The position numbers and the translations under genes were made by a program. 64,000 bases of DNA from Symsagittifera roscoffensis (taxonomy: Eukaryota; Xenacoelomorpha; Acoela; Convolutidae): assembly GCF_963678635.1 (NCBI RefSeq), contig NC_087071.1, forward strand, positions 31,732,141 through 31,796,140. Direction: 5' to 3'. The notes under the pieces are model-generated. The model did no database searches, was not told where the DNA came from, and saw nothing but the letters and a program-made list of their open reading frames with translations. This document shows positions 31,701-41,898 of the stretch, in pieces. Every line of letters begins with the position of its first letter. Position 1 is the first letter of the stretch.

Positions 31701-34493
31701 TTCAAACCGGTTTTTCTCGGCAAGGAGTGGTTCTAATCACAACTGTAAGAACTTCAATTTGATATATCACTCAACCCTATCCGATGATTATTTGTGGTAC
31801 CTAGTTTTGCGTGGAAAACAAAAAGATAAAAAACTAAAACACAACCAAATACAAATTTACTCCCCAGTTTTAATGATCGGAACAATAACTTATTGTAACT
31901 TTCCAGCTTACGCTTATAAAGGTAACTACAAAAAACATTGGCTCCAATTTTTGCTTTTCGCGTGTTTATGGTTATTTTTTTGTTCATTGTTTAATTGTTT
32001 GTTGATTAATTTAACCACGAGGTGCGAAGAAACTTTGTGTTTCCCTTTTCTAAGTTTTTTTCCACTACAATCAGATTCGCCAAACATATGTCAGACAATT
32101 ACCCAAACATATGTCAGATAAATCATATCAAAAAATTTTTAGTTCATCCAAAAGTTTTCTCAGTTTTCTCTTGGTGACGAGAAAAACAGGTTTGAAGCTT
32201 TGCTTTTAAGACAATTTTAGAGTGAACAGTAGTCCAACCTTCAAAAAATGTAAAAGAAGTAATGAGGGCTAGGAAAGCTATAATAAGATCGTTTGATGTC
32301 AATTTTCATTGCCTGAAGCTAGCCGCTTCAAGCTAGCTTGAAAAAAGCGATACAAAAAAATAAGGAAAAAATGTTACTTTTTTAAAAAGGTATTTGTGGT
32401 CAGAACTTTCTTTGTTACTGGGATAGCAATTGAACGCCCTTTTCTGAAATTTTTTTCAGTTGATAGCAATTCATTTTTAAACAAATTTTCAAAAAAAAAA
32501 TCAAAATCAAATAGTTTTTTTAATTTTTGTGTAAAACTCTTCAATTAGCTGCCTACAGGGAGAAAAACATTGCTTCTAACAAATGGTTAATGGCTTCTCC
32601 ACAGAACAATAATAATTAGTGTAGGATGAAGAAATCCTTACATTGTGTTTCACTGAAAAGCAATCACTTCTAACGTTTTTTTTGACGCCTGGGTTGACAA
32701 AAACCGCTGGTCAAACTTTTCCACACATGCAAATTTAGTTTAGCATTTCACACGTCCAGAAAATTGTCTGATAACTCTACGAATATATTTCTTTCGCAGC
32801 GTGAAAATGTGGACCAGTATGTTTTGCAGTGTAAAATTGTGTGACTAGCAGTTTTCGTTGTATCAAATTGCGTGACCAGCGTTTTCTCAGTATATAAAAA
32901 TTAAATCACTTTTTAAGTTTTGCTTCAAGATTTTGTGTTTAATCTTAAGCTCAATAACCAAAGATTTCTTCATATGCAAAAACCATTAAATTGAGTGGCC
33001 ACAATCTCGCAGATAATCTGCTTCTGGAGATTTGCCATAAAATTTATTGTTGTAGTTTCACACATACCAAAAATGTGTGTGTTCAAAAAATTATGTGTTT
33101 GTACATCGCGGCCGGTTTTTTAAGAAGCCTTAAAATTATCTGACTATAAAAAACAACAAAAATCAATTTTGACTTTACACAAAACACGCTCTCTGGTGTC
33201 TGTTTATTTCGTGCAAAAAAACTGGACCTGGACTTCGGTATAGACTGAAAACCAAAATTTACATGCAAAATTTTTTTTGTCAAAATTTGTTTGTTTGGGC
33301 CTAGAAACGTTTTTACGTCTAAAAAAAAATTTTATCACAATTTTTTTCTCATATTCGGATTTTTTTGAAAAATTCTAGTCGCACAATGTTCATAGAATGA
33401 AGTTGTTTGACTATTTTTTTCTAACAAAAAAATGTGTCATTTTTTTCTGAATTTTTTGTCTCCAAAATCAATTTTATTACAATTTCATGTTAGATACTAA
33501 TTTTAAACATCCTCGGAAATAGTTATGAACTTTTTTATCGATGTAGAAAAAAAGTTAGTCATACAATTTTCATAGCTTGGAATTTTATGACTAAGCATTT
33601 TTCGCTCTTGTTTTGATAATTTTGTCTGAATTATTTTTTCTAATACATTTTCTACTGTTAATTATTTTTTGAAGCCATTGTTCAAGGTTATCATTTGTTC
33701 AAGGTTATCAAGGTTATCAACTTTGTAATCAAGTGTTTTATTTTTTTTTGTTGTTTTTATGCCTAATTGGCTAAGTTTTTACGCGTTTGTGTAAATCTTT
33801 CGTCACACCAGTGAGAAACAACGGCACTGAAAAGACGAAAATATAATACAACTTTTTTGTAGTTTTTTTAGAATTTGGTCGGAACATTCTGTGCTACTTG
33901 CACAGCAACCGGCTATCCTTGTAATAGTTCGAGTTGCTACAGCATCGCGGGTTTTTATTAAAAGCCGAGTAGTTAATCTCATTAGAGCTTGTAATTTAGT
34001 TCAACTAGTTGTTCCGGTCATTGAAAATGGGGAGGAACTTTGTAATCAAGTGTTTTAGTTTTTTTTTCTTTTTGTTTCCCTCGTGTTTTTTGAAGACTTT
34101 GGTCTCAACGTTTAGGGATACTTGCACAGTAACCGGCTGTCTTTGTCTTTGTTTAATCATCATTCTAGTTCACATGAAAACCATGTTCAGAGTTTTTGCC
34201 TGAATTGTCGGAATGGTTTTCAGGATGTTTTCGTTTTTTTTCAGCAAAAAAAGTTTCCTCTTGTTGATCGACTCAAAACAATAAAAAATAGAAAACAAAT
34301 CCATGATTAGATAAACATCGGCAATAATATCAGCTTTGGCTGTAGTCCTACGGATATCGAAATTTCGTATCTCACCTCTTTCTAGTCTGTCAATTTCCTC
34401 TCTTAATTCCAGACTCTCCTCCAGTTCTGCCAGTCTCAGACTACTCATTCTCTCCAGTCCGTCCAGATTATCCATCCGCAATAAGTTCAAATC
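22534..34493 (-). CDS. Coiled-coil protein gene, at least nine exons, 5' end not found
   Basis: Exons in transcript order are 34493-34376, 31359-31102, 30844-30698, 30256-30148, 27452-27330, 26893-26780, 26522-26291, 25646-25185 and 22764-22534. All phases agree, giving 597 codons plus TAA. The product is heptad-rich (LEESLELREEIDRLERE; LRSRMEAEKEEREVAREQ; ELDDLRSRLKETEDKKEQ), with a Gly-rich link (NYGGGGSYGTRGG). A second short coiled coil (DDLQQKLLTSEERIAKLQ) leads into four imperfect SNQSxxKKxSNQS-like repeats and an acidic segment DGDFDLDEIF. The last exon reads to NSHS and stop. Two junctions appear to use GC-AG introns. Coiled coils of this type occur in centrosomal, golgin and cytoskeletal proteins; I cannot assign a family. 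Exon 3's donor is the weakest call. Confidence 0.7.
22765..25184 (-). other. Intron of the coiled-coil gene
   Basis: It holds a tRNA-like relic at about 23.13-23.22 kb and two degenerate copies of a segment with TTGTCGG...TTGC(C/A)ACATCAC (about 23270 and 23448). No other gene is seen. Confidence 0.4.
23130..23223 (+). repeat. tRNA-like relic or SINE head
   Basis: GTCGCCTTTGCATCC resembles a tRNA anticodon arm with TGC. CTGGG-TTGGAAT-CCCAG forms a perfect T-arm with a B-box-like loop. No acceptor stem closes, so it is a pseudo-tRNA or the tRNA-derived part of a SINE, not a functional gene. Confidence 0.35.
25185..25646 (-). CDS. Coiled-coil gene exon with Ser/Asn/Gln repeats
   Basis: Acceptor GTTTTTCAG, donor GAGCAG/GTTAGT, phase 0 in and out. 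It encodes a short coiled coil, then SNQS/SDQS repeats spaced by about nine residues, then an acidic stretch. Confidence 0.75.
26291..26522 (-). CDS. Coiled-coil gene exon with GC donor
   Basis: Acceptor TTTTCTTCCAG. The donor TCTAAG/GCAAGC fits the GC-AG consensus and is the only one that gives phase 0 into the next exon. If it is not used, the frame runs on for nine codons to a TAA. Confidence 0.65.
26780..26893 (-). CDS. Coiled-coil gene exon
   Basis: Acceptor GCATTTGAAAG, donor CTTGA/GTTAGT, phase 2 in and out. It encodes LAERGRLEAEQRALKEELDR. Confidence 0.65.
27330..27452 (-). CDS. Coiled-coil gene exon
   Basis: Acceptor TTTTCCCTTAG, donor TTTGAG/GTACCC, phase 2 in and out. It encodes SEMRSEISSLKEQLRRKEGD. 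Confidence 0.7.
28200..28830. repeat. Poly-G/poly-C tracts in an intron
   Basis: Runs of G (about 28240) and of C (about 28338, 28370, 28795) of 9-15 bases lie between inverted copies of a segment reading GTTAACATCCCCC / GGGAGGATGTTAAC. The tracts are slippage-prone and their lengths may be assembly-dependent. No gene is seen from 27.8 to 30.1 kb. Confidence 0.6.
30148..30256 (-). CDS. Coiled-coil gene exon
   Basis: Acceptor CAATGTAG, donor ACCAG/GTGTGT, phase 1 in and 2 out. It encodes LRSRMEAEKEEREVAREQ, a strong heptad segment. Confidence 0.65.
30698..30844 (-). CDS. Coiled-coil gene exon with a probable GC donor
   Basis: Acceptor TTTTTTTCAG; a donor that keeps phase with the next exon is AAATTGG/GCAAAA. 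The joined protein reads MRLEEKLDKATTLREGELQL, which preserves heptads. No GT donor in the exon gives the right phase with a fair consensus. An unseen exon in between is the alternative. Confidence 0.5.
31102..31359 (-). CDS. Coiled-coil gene exon
   Basis: Acceptor TTTCCTAG, donor TTAAAA/GTGAGT. It encodes LHRVQQAEAAIAHQQSY and later TSEQIADELKTLREKVK. Phase 1 in and out. Confidence 0.7.
31551..33925. repeat. Inverted pair of a dispersed ~45-bp repeat
   Basis: ACAAGGATAGCCGGTTACTG (31552) and CAACCGGCTATCCTTGT (about 33905) are inverted copies. Each also includes a GTGCAAGT / ACTTGCAC half and GTTCCGA / TCGGAAC. Related single copies lie at about 34125 and 59585. The 2.3 kb between them has no recognised coding content. 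Confidence 0.45.
34376..34493 (-). CDS. Coiled-coil gene, most 5' exon recognised
   Basis: Acceptor ACCAATCAG before GATTTGAAC, donor AGAAAGAG/GTGAGA. Phase 0 in, phase 1 out. It encodes LRMDNLDGLERMSSLRLAEL. A large palindrome lies just upstream, and the true first exon was not found. Confidence 0.65.
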
Positions 34494-34535
34494 CTGATTG
34501 GTTATTGCAGAAGTTTACGGAGTTTAGTTTTGGGG

Positions 34536-34796
34536 AAAAGGTTTGTTTCATTAACAGAGTCAATTCAATTATACGCCGCAAATCGACTGATGGAAGTTTT
34601 GGTGTCAGGGCTATTTGCCCTATGCCATGTTGCCCTATACTAAGTTGCCCCACAAGACAGCATACGACAAGTTTTCATGTGGGGCAACTTAGTATAGGGC
34701 AACATGGCATAGGGCAAATAGCCCTGACACCAAAACTTCCATCTATCGATTTGCGGCGTATAATTGAATTGACTCTGTTAATGAAACAAACCTTTT
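34536..34796. repeat. Near-perfect 261-bp palindrome (foldback)
   Basis: Two arms of about 118 bp, starting AAAAGGTTTGTTTCATTAAC and ending with its complement, flank a ~25-bp spacer at about 34655. Only one or two positions differ between arms. No clear target duplication was seen. It lies upstream of the first recognised exon of the coiled-coil gene. Confidence 0.9.
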
Positions 34797-35834
34797 CACA
34801 ATAGGCTGGGATAAGTTGACTTGAGCCAAAATGACAAGTAACTGAAGTTTTCATAGAGCATTTTTTAGAGATCTTTGCATACAAAAATCATCTCGAATAA
34901 CTTTTGTTAGTTTCCGTAGTGCTTCACGGGAGCTCAATTTTTTTTTAAATAATCTTACACAAGTGTACAAAGTTTCCTGAAGATTGCATGCTGACTACTT
35001 TTTCTTTTGGCTCATTTTTTGCAATCAAATTTTTCAAAAACGAAACCCCATCCCTGTTCGTAGCCCAATCTCGTCTCGGCAATCTCCCGCAAGTGACCCA
35101 GATCCGAGCACGACTCCTCGTGCTGCATTTTTATTCTTCACTCGTATCTGTCTTGAGGATAAAAACCGTACAAAACGTGGAAAACGAAAGAATTGGCGTA
35201 CTGCCTGTCGTCGATTTGAAATTATATGGGTTCAACCCTGATTTTTTGTGCGGATTTTTGTTCTTTAACAGTTTAATGCCAGCAGTCGAAGTCGGTAATC
35301 AAAAATATAAAATAGAAAAACTGTCAATTCATTGGTTATCAAATGATGTAACAAAAATTACAATCAAACTGTAACAAATTTCGAATTCAAATCATCATCA
35401 ATGAATTTATAAAGCGTATCAGCAAATAATGCAGAGCTCAAAAAACTTCTTTGCGATTTTTTTTCGCGTAAATCAATCAAACACAATAGTCATTAATCAA
35501 AAGGTGAAAACAAGAAAAAGCACTGACTAATTTGAAAGTTTATATATACAGAAAATTATCAGTTAAATAAGCACATACAAATACACGCACACAAATGAAA
35601 ATCATGATTGCATATCGCTTTAAAGTATTCAGAAGTAGAAGCTTTAAGTAATGAACAAAATTATTTTCATCCATTTAAATTAATTCAGTTGTGCAACTTG
35701 TATCAAATGAATGAAATTAGGCAGAGCAATCTTTACGATTAGTGTTACAAAAAAGTTATTTTATAAATTAACTTCTGCTTAATCGAAGTTGTCAGTCAAA
35801 ATGATCCACGCTGGAATCGAACTCTTGACCCTCG

Positions 35835-36890
35835 CTACGCATGAATGAATGCGCAGTTGTCGCCAAATTTGCAATGACCCATTGGGTAGTTGACACATTT
35901 TTCAGTCTTGTATTTCGGGTGCGATTTGTCCACTTTGAAGTCAGTCGGTGAGGGGGAGTTCGAACCCACCCCTCGTCCAAATCCTGGAGGTTTGCTCAGT
36001 TTGTTTTTGTTCATTACTCTCGAGTCGTTCCTGTTAGTTTTGCGGCTTCGTGAGTTACCCGAGTTTTCCCTTCGGTCACGCGACGAGTTCTCAGGAGTCC
36101 TCGAAGATCCGAGAGGCATTTCAGTCGGCGAGCTCTTTCGGCTAGGATTCTTAGCAACTGGACAGAAAGCACTGGATCGTCCGGGTGCCAAGTAGTCTCG
36201 GAAGGGATCCGGCTTTGCTCCTGGTGCTAGGTGAGATCTGAACTTGGATTCAGGAGTGCTGGTTCGTTTGAAAGACCTGCTGCTCCTGGGAGCGTCCGAG
36301 TTTTCTTTATCCTCATCATCGTCGCTGAAATTACTACCGATGTTGCTGTAAATCCACTTAGGTCGTCCTCCAGAAAACTCTTTCCCTTTTTCCTCGGATT
36401 TTTTAGCTTCTTTGAAGTCAATGACAATCGTGTTTTCCTCGCCAAAAGGGAAGATCAAAGGTCCTCGATTGTAGTAGAGGTTGCTTTCAGTAAAGTTAGG
36501 ATACCTGGAAACCCTGGAGTGAGGAATGGTGCTTGTCGAGTGAGTTGTTGTGGTAGAAGCGAACATTTTGTAGTCTTGTGAATCCGAGTCCGATTTGGGT
36601 TCTAATTTATAACTACTAGAACTATTGTAGTTATTATAGCTATTTGAATTAAACTTAGAGATTTTAGTGCGATTCGAGGAGTTTTTGTCTAATTTCTGTC
36701 GCGACTGAAAGGCGGATGATTTGAGAGATTCTGATGAGAAAGTGAATCGATAGAATGATGATCTGGTTGATCTTCCGGAAGATGGTCTGGAAACGCGTCC
36801 AGTTGAGTGGTAATCAACGCCAGGTGCCAACACGCTTTCTAATCCACTTTGCAACAAGTCCAAGTTCAGATCGGTCTTTTTGTTTTGGTC
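35835..36890 (-). CDS. CCCH gene exon 2
   Basis: It begins DQNKKTDLNLDLLQSG after a TTTCAG acceptor and runs 351 codons to TAG. It contains the whole finger. The intron is 559 bp. Confidence 0.82.
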   Translation of the reverse strand, partial: DQNKKTDLNLDLLQSGLESVLAPGVDYHSTGRVSRPSSGRSTRSSFYRFTFSSESLKSSAFQSRQKLDKNSSNRTKISKFNSNSYNNYNSSSSYKLEPKSDSDSQDYKMFASTTTTHSTSTIPHSRVSRYPNFTESNLYYNRGPLIFPFGEENTIVIDFKEAKKSEEKGKEFSGGRPKWIYSNIGSNFSDDDEDKENSDAPRSSRSFKRTSTPESKFRSHLAPGAKPDPFRDYLAPGRSSAFCPVAKNPSRKSSPTEMPLGSSRTPENSSRDRRENSGNSRSRKTNRNDSRVMNKNKLSKPPGFGRGVGSNSPSPTDFKVDKSHPKYKTEKCVNYPMGHCKFGDNCAFIHA

Positions 36891-37725
36891 CTGAAATGAA
36901 AAGAGTCTAGTTTTACTAGCGTGAATAGATTAATTTTACCGGAAGCGACAATTTGGAGTTATAAATGACAAGTTGGACGATAGCATGAATTAGCGTGTTT
37001 GAATTTTTTTCACGCAAAATTTTATCTGTACTATGAAGAGTTTACATTGTAGGAAAAATATTAATAAAATTACATGAATTAATTAGAAAGGTCAAAATTC
37101 ACGGTGTCTCTAGATGCAGTCTCTGCAATGGTTTTTTCTAGAAGTTCTTAGATATCTTGATATTTTGTATAAAAACAAACAAAGTTGATTTTTTGACCTA
37201 AAAAGCCTGAATTTTTTGATCGTAACCTCTTAAGACATGCAATAGGTCAAGAGGTGGTTTCGATTAAATAGAATTGTTTTTATAGAACAGCCTAGAAATT
37301 AATGGCCATTTAAAGTGTTAAATAATGTTGCAAAATTAGAATGAATAAAAATGAGAAGCTAAATTTATTCCCAGCTAGAGAATTTAAAGAGAGAGCAAAA
37401 ACTTTTTTTGAAAATCAAAACATGGGAAACACCTGCGAGGGATGTTTACCTTTTGGGCCATTTTGGGCATTGAATTGTACCCTGTATCCTCATCATCCGG
37501 ACTAACTCCCCCTCCAATCTGACTATTCCCCTCATGAGTATAATTGGGCACGCCCCAAAGTGAGAGCGCTTCAGGTTCTTCCTGAAATCCTTGTGGCATC
37601 ATCAACGGATCCACAGTTACGTAATCGTTATTGTATAACTCGTCCTCATTGTTGCGTAATCCGGAAGGGGACGAGTAAGACTCGGGGGTGAAATGAATGT
37701 AGTTATTTTGCAAAAAACAGCTCAT
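35835..37725 (-). CDS. CCCH zinc-finger protein, two exons, 443 aa
   Basis: Exon 1 is 37725-37450 (92 codons from ATG, donor CAAAAG/GTAAAC). Exon 2 is 36890-35835 (acceptor CATTTCAG, phase 0, stop TAG). Exon 1 is acidic and low in hydrophobics. Exon 2 is Ser/Arg/Asn-rich with many RS-like and SSR stretches. A single CX7CX5CX3H finger lies at the very C-terminus (KTEKC...CKFGDNCAFIHA). The YKTE(K/L)C lead and the G-C-x-F/Y-G-x-x-C core are those of TIS11/ZFP36 and related RNA-binding proteins, which bind AU-rich mRNA and usually have two fingers. The second finger is absent, since the stop follows one residue after the last His. A role in mRNA binding is inference. It is divergent to the GATA gene. 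Confidence 0.82.
37450..37725 (-). CDS. CCCH gene exon 1
   Basis: The ATG at 37725 begins MSCFLQNNYIHFTPESYSS. The exon has 92 codons and ends in MAQK at a GT donor. An AT-rich leader precedes it. Confidence 0.8.
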
Positions 37726-39488
37726 TTTTTTCGATATGAATTTGAATCCGAATTTAGTTAGATATGCAGCTTGAGTTTATAAAGAATTAATATCGGTTTA
37801 ATTTTTATACAGATTTTGGAATGGTTTAAAATGTGTACGTTTATTCTTCAAATTAAGAATTTAAAGCATAAATGGTATCCTCTTAAGTTACTTTTTGAAG
37901 ATTGTGTTGCAGGAATCTAATTTACAATTATTTTATTGCTTTCTGCAAAGTTTGTTCGAATCCAAAGTGATATGATGATGGAATGGAAACCAAAATCGGG
38001 TTTAGCGCTGTTTTTGAAGATTGAGGATTAAAATAAAACTCAAAGGATGTTTATATTGAACTAAGATTCGGCACTTAGTTGACTTTTTATCGCATTTGCT
38101 TTTAATAAAATCTCGATCAAATTATAGATGCTGCTTCGAATTTTGGTAAGTTGGGATAAGGAAGCAAAGCAGATATAATGATATCTGAAAGCTCATCTTG
38201 TTGTTTTATACACCAACTGTAATTGTCTTTTAATTACCGCAAGCCATATTTAGTGTATTTTACAAATTAAAATCTGCCTCAAATAACATAAAACTTTTGA
38301 GGTAGTTCTTTTCTAATTTCCAAAATAGTTATCTCTAATAAACTAATCCATTGTAATTATGATTTTAGCAATTAGCAAGACAAAATTTTCATGTTGATTG
38401 TTATTGAGGTACCATATAGGACCAAATTTTAACCATACAATGTCATGGATCAAAACATAGATCCACCCTTGGGCATGGTAATGATTTAGTGGAATTTAAT
38501 CATACGTTTTCAGCTTAGGAGAAAAACGATCCTTCATCATCCTTTTTAGATTCAGAGACAAATAATAAAGCGATCTTAATGTTTATTGAACTTTTTTGTT
38601 GTGAAAAAGTTAACGATTTTTGTAATATGTACATGATTATTAAAAATCCAAAAACAGAATTATTTGGCCATGCATTAAGCAACAGTGAAAAGACAAACCA
38701 AAAAGCTCTTTCAGATCAAAAACGCAGGGTCAGGTCATGTTAGTTTTCACAAAAAGATGAATCATTTGCACAACTGTTGCGAAGTAAGCCCAGAATAGTC
38801 CTGATCATACGATGCATAACATCAACATCTTATTTTATCACATCGTCAAAAGTTACCGTAGTCGTAAATGTCAACAAAAACAGTTTATTATACCAATCAT
38901 AACTACTAACTAATATCAGTATATGCATATAATCAGGAATGGTACAAAACATACATTAAAGTTCTGATAAACAAAACACCTTTTATAGAAACTTCTGCCA
39001 AAATGATGAAAATGATCAACAGAAATTTAATCATAATTAGTTGGTGGGTTCCTGTAAACTAAATAGTTATAATTTATAAACTGGTTTGCTCGATGAACAT
39101 AAATAAGCATATCCGCTATGCCTTACGACATCTTGGTTTGTAAACAAAGGTAAGCAAAAACCAACACAGGTAAATAATATTAGATATAACTTATCATTAG
39201 ATAACTTTCGCAATCTTTCTTGATTTATTCTCTAGTTGGTATCAAATTGTTTACCGAAAGATTTGTTTGTTTCAAAGATAAACAACCCAGTAAAATTAAT
39301 ATCAAAACTCGTTCGTTCAAATAACCCGAACAAAAACCTCCGAAAAGTTGCATCAAACTTTTCATCTTTGCGGCAGAAATCACATTTTGACTTCAATTTA
39401 ATCACTCGACCCTATTTGTTTTGACAAAAAAAGTTTTCTTTAGATCAAAGGCTTTTAAAACTTTCTTTAGATCTCAGGTTTATAAAAC
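37726..39488. promoter_or_regulatory. Divergent intergenic region between CCCH and GATA genes
   Basis: The two start codons face away from each other across 1.76 kb of AT-rich DNA with no coding or repeat signal that I recognise. Both promoters must lie here. CTTTCTTTAGATCTCAG, just before the GATA ATG, resembles a splice acceptor, so a 5' UTR intron or trans-splicing is possible. Confidence 0.45.
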
Positions 39489-40250
39489 ATGCAAAATTTG
39501 CAAGAAAAATCAAATTTTTTCAACTTTAAACAAAACTGTCAATCAGACTCTGAACTAAATCAGCAAAATAGTCAACCTGCTCCCCAGCCAGCCGACCTTT
39601 TGCAATCAGCCCAAATGACAGAACAGATTCTCTCGAGTGTCGGCTTGACGGACCAGTCGCTAAGTGCCCCAGTTTCAGAACTACCAGCAATAGTTTCCCA
39701 AGAGTTTCAGAAAGCACTTCTATTTTCCTGGCTTGCAAATGTTCATCTTAATAATGGACTTCAAATTTATAACATGTCTAAGGCTGTCAATTCGAACTTG
39801 TCGGCTTCAAGTTTGGTCGGCCAAAATCAACTTCTGGAAAAAACCGAAAACTATTTGGGTCAACTAAACGGTGATCCGAGTTCCATGGCCTCCGAGTCGG
39901 GATCCGAGTCAATCGATGGCGACTCTCATCTCCAATCAGCTGCCGACACGACTTCAACTTTTGTAACAATTCCGAAAATGGAAGCAAAAATTGACTGTGA
40001 TTCGAGTTTCAAATCCGAAGCGAAATCCGAAAGACGAACTAGCGAGTCGTCTGTTACTTCGTCGTGTTCCTCGACTCTCGGAATCGGAAACACGACAGCA
40101 GCTTTGCTCAACTCGAGAGTGCAGCAGCCGAGTGTTTCCGAGTCCTCCTCGGCAACAAGTGGTATGAGTCATTTTCTGGCTTCGGCTCCGAGTTACATTT
40201 GCGTGAACTGCAACACCGAAAAAACTACTTTGTGGAGACGCGATTCAACT
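39489..40250 (+). CDS. GATA gene exon 1
   Basis: The ATG is followed by 254 codons in a single frame to WRRDST at the GTAAGT donor. The region is Ser/Gln-rich and carries the first half of the finger. Confidence 0.93.
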
Positions 40251-40604
40251 GTAAGTTTCAGACTCCAAATATGATAAAGTTTTGAAAAGTTCTTCATCAA
40301 TTTTTGCGTTTCCTGTGTAAATTTTAAAATAATTGAGCAATTTATAATGATTAGCCTAAAATTCAACCATTAACTTTCACTGTTTTTTTTTCAGGGCAAG
40401 CAGGTATGCAATGCATGTGGTCTATACTATAAACTACACGGCGTGAACAGACCTGCCACAATGCGGAAAGAAGTTATTCACTCGCGAAAAAGAAAACAGC
40501 AACATCTACAAAACCATCAACAGAGACAACAACAACCACAACAACAACCACGAGAACAACATGACCTCGAAATCAAACAGAAGCTACTATCGAAATCATT
40601 CTAA
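39489..40604 (+). CDS. GATA-type zinc-finger transcription factor, two exons, 323 aa
   Basis: Exon 1 is 39489-40250 (254 codons, donor ACT/GTAAGT). A 144-bp intron ends TTTTTTTTTCAG. Exon 2 is 40395-40604 (69 codons and TAA). The finger is split by the intron: [17 protein letters not shown] then [20 protein letters not shown]. It is a CX2CX17CX2C finger of the C-finger type, followed by the basic tail [12 protein letters not shown] that contacts DNA. GATA factors bind WGATAR sites in the nucleus and specify endoderm, blood or ectoderm in animals. The N-terminal 230 residues are Gln/Ser-rich with no second finger, so this is a one-finger GATA protein. The C-terminus after the basic tail is Gln-rich and short. 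Assignment to GATA1/2/3 or GATA4/5/6 is not possible from sequence alone. Confidence 0.95.
40395..40604 (+). CDS. GATA gene exon 2
   Basis: It starts [16 protein letters not shown] after the TTTCAG acceptor, in phase 0, and ends KLLSKSF with TAA. A Gln/His-rich tail follows the basic region. An ATTAAA at about 40675 could be the poly(A) signal. Confidence 0.93.
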   Translation, partial: GKQVCNACGLYYKLHGVNRPATMRKEVIHSRKRKQQHLQNHQQRQQQPQQQPREQHDLEIKQKLLSKSF

Positions 40605-40699
40605 ACGAACATCAAAAAAGGGAAATAAGAAAACCCTCGTAGACTCTTGTAGCATATCATTTTACACGAATTGTATTAAAAGTTCTATACGAAGCAAAA

Positions 40700-41190
40700 C
40701 TTATACTTTATGTTATAAGTTGAAAAATTTTTAAATTACAAATATATTCTATAAAGACTAAGTTTTCGAGTTTAATAATTGTGACCGCATTGTGCAAAGT
40801 TTAGTTTTTTGGCCAATTGTAATTTGAACAAAAATTAGAAGACGCAAAGCATAAGATTAACAGCCAACAAGTAATCACCAAGTCTTTTGTATCAGAGCGA
40901 AGCTCTCGAAGCCCTGAATGTTCTCAGTGCCTACCGACGACCAAAAACTATTTTAAAATTATTCTTGCAATTCATACATGAATCGTTCAAATTACTACAA
41001 TTTTTGGCTCTGAGATTGTTTCAAGAAAAGGTTTTTTTCTTGAAAAAAAAAGTTGTAGGACACCCGCAGTGACAAAAATGAATAAAAATTCATTATATAC
41101 AGAAAATCTACAGTTTAACGTAAGTATAAAATCGATTTATCTACAACCGTTTTTCGAACGATAACCAATTTTGTACAGATAGAATCCATT
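40700..41190. other. AT-rich intergenic stretch
   Basis: No gene, RNA or repeat is recognised here. Confidence 0.4.
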
Positions 41191-41199
41191 TTTTTCCAC

Positions 41200-41740
41200 C
41201 AAAAATAAATGGAATTTAGAGCCAAAATAATCGGTTTATGTATTGTGTAAAACCTGTAAAGAAACTGTAGATAATCTGAATATAGTTAGCATATAATCTT
41301 TTTACAATAAAACCTGTAGATAATATGTAGATAATCTGTAGATAATGTGTAGATAATCTGTAGATAATCTGTATTAAATCTGTATCAAATTGATTAGACT
41401 GCCTAACTACAAATTGGTTACCGCAAACTACAAGTTTCAAGAGATCACTCTAAAACTTTGCATTCTAAGTGTTTCCGCGGTAACAATAGTAATTTTGTGC
41501 AAAACTTTTTCAAATGCCATTTAAAAGATCAACCTAATTAGCGCAATTTTGCGATAAAAACATCAAAATAATTAGAAATTAGAAAAATTATTATATAATA
41601 ACTTATTTTTTGCTGCAATTTAATTACACAATAAAAAATCTGTAGATAATCTATATATAATCTGTAGATAATGTGTATATAATCTTCTTATACTATGAAT
41701 AAATTGATACAGAAAAAAACCGTTTCAGAGTGTTTTGGCA
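41200..41740. repeat. Degenerate minisatellite with TGTAGATAATC core
   Basis: GTAGATAATCTGTAGATAAT-type units of about 12 bp recur at 41268-41385 and again at 41640-41690, together with TATATAATC variants. The array is non-coding. Confidence 0.65.
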
Positions 41741-41898
41741 ATGATTATATAATGACGACATACAGTATAAAACTTTTGCAAAACAAAATGTCTTATGATC
41801 GATTGTTGAAACTACATAATCGAAGTTTTTCTAAATAAAAAAACAACAGGTCTGAAATCTGTATCATTTCCATAGCTAATCGATTTTCATCCATTTTG

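Noticed and set aside
35040-35150. Possible first exon of the coiled-coil gene (MQHEESCSDLGHLREIAETR, minus strand)
   Set aside because: The stretch is GC-richer with a reasonable ATG, but no GT donor gives phase 0 into the 34493 exon, so it was not annotated.
35790-35870. tRNA-like AGTTCGATTCC box just past the CCCH stop
   Set aside because: The bases around the supposed T-loop do not pair and no other arm closes; part of it is coding sequence of the finger.
36231-36581. Plus-strand open frame opposite the CCCH exon
   Set aside because: Antisense to a long, correctly spliced coding exon with a recognisable finger.
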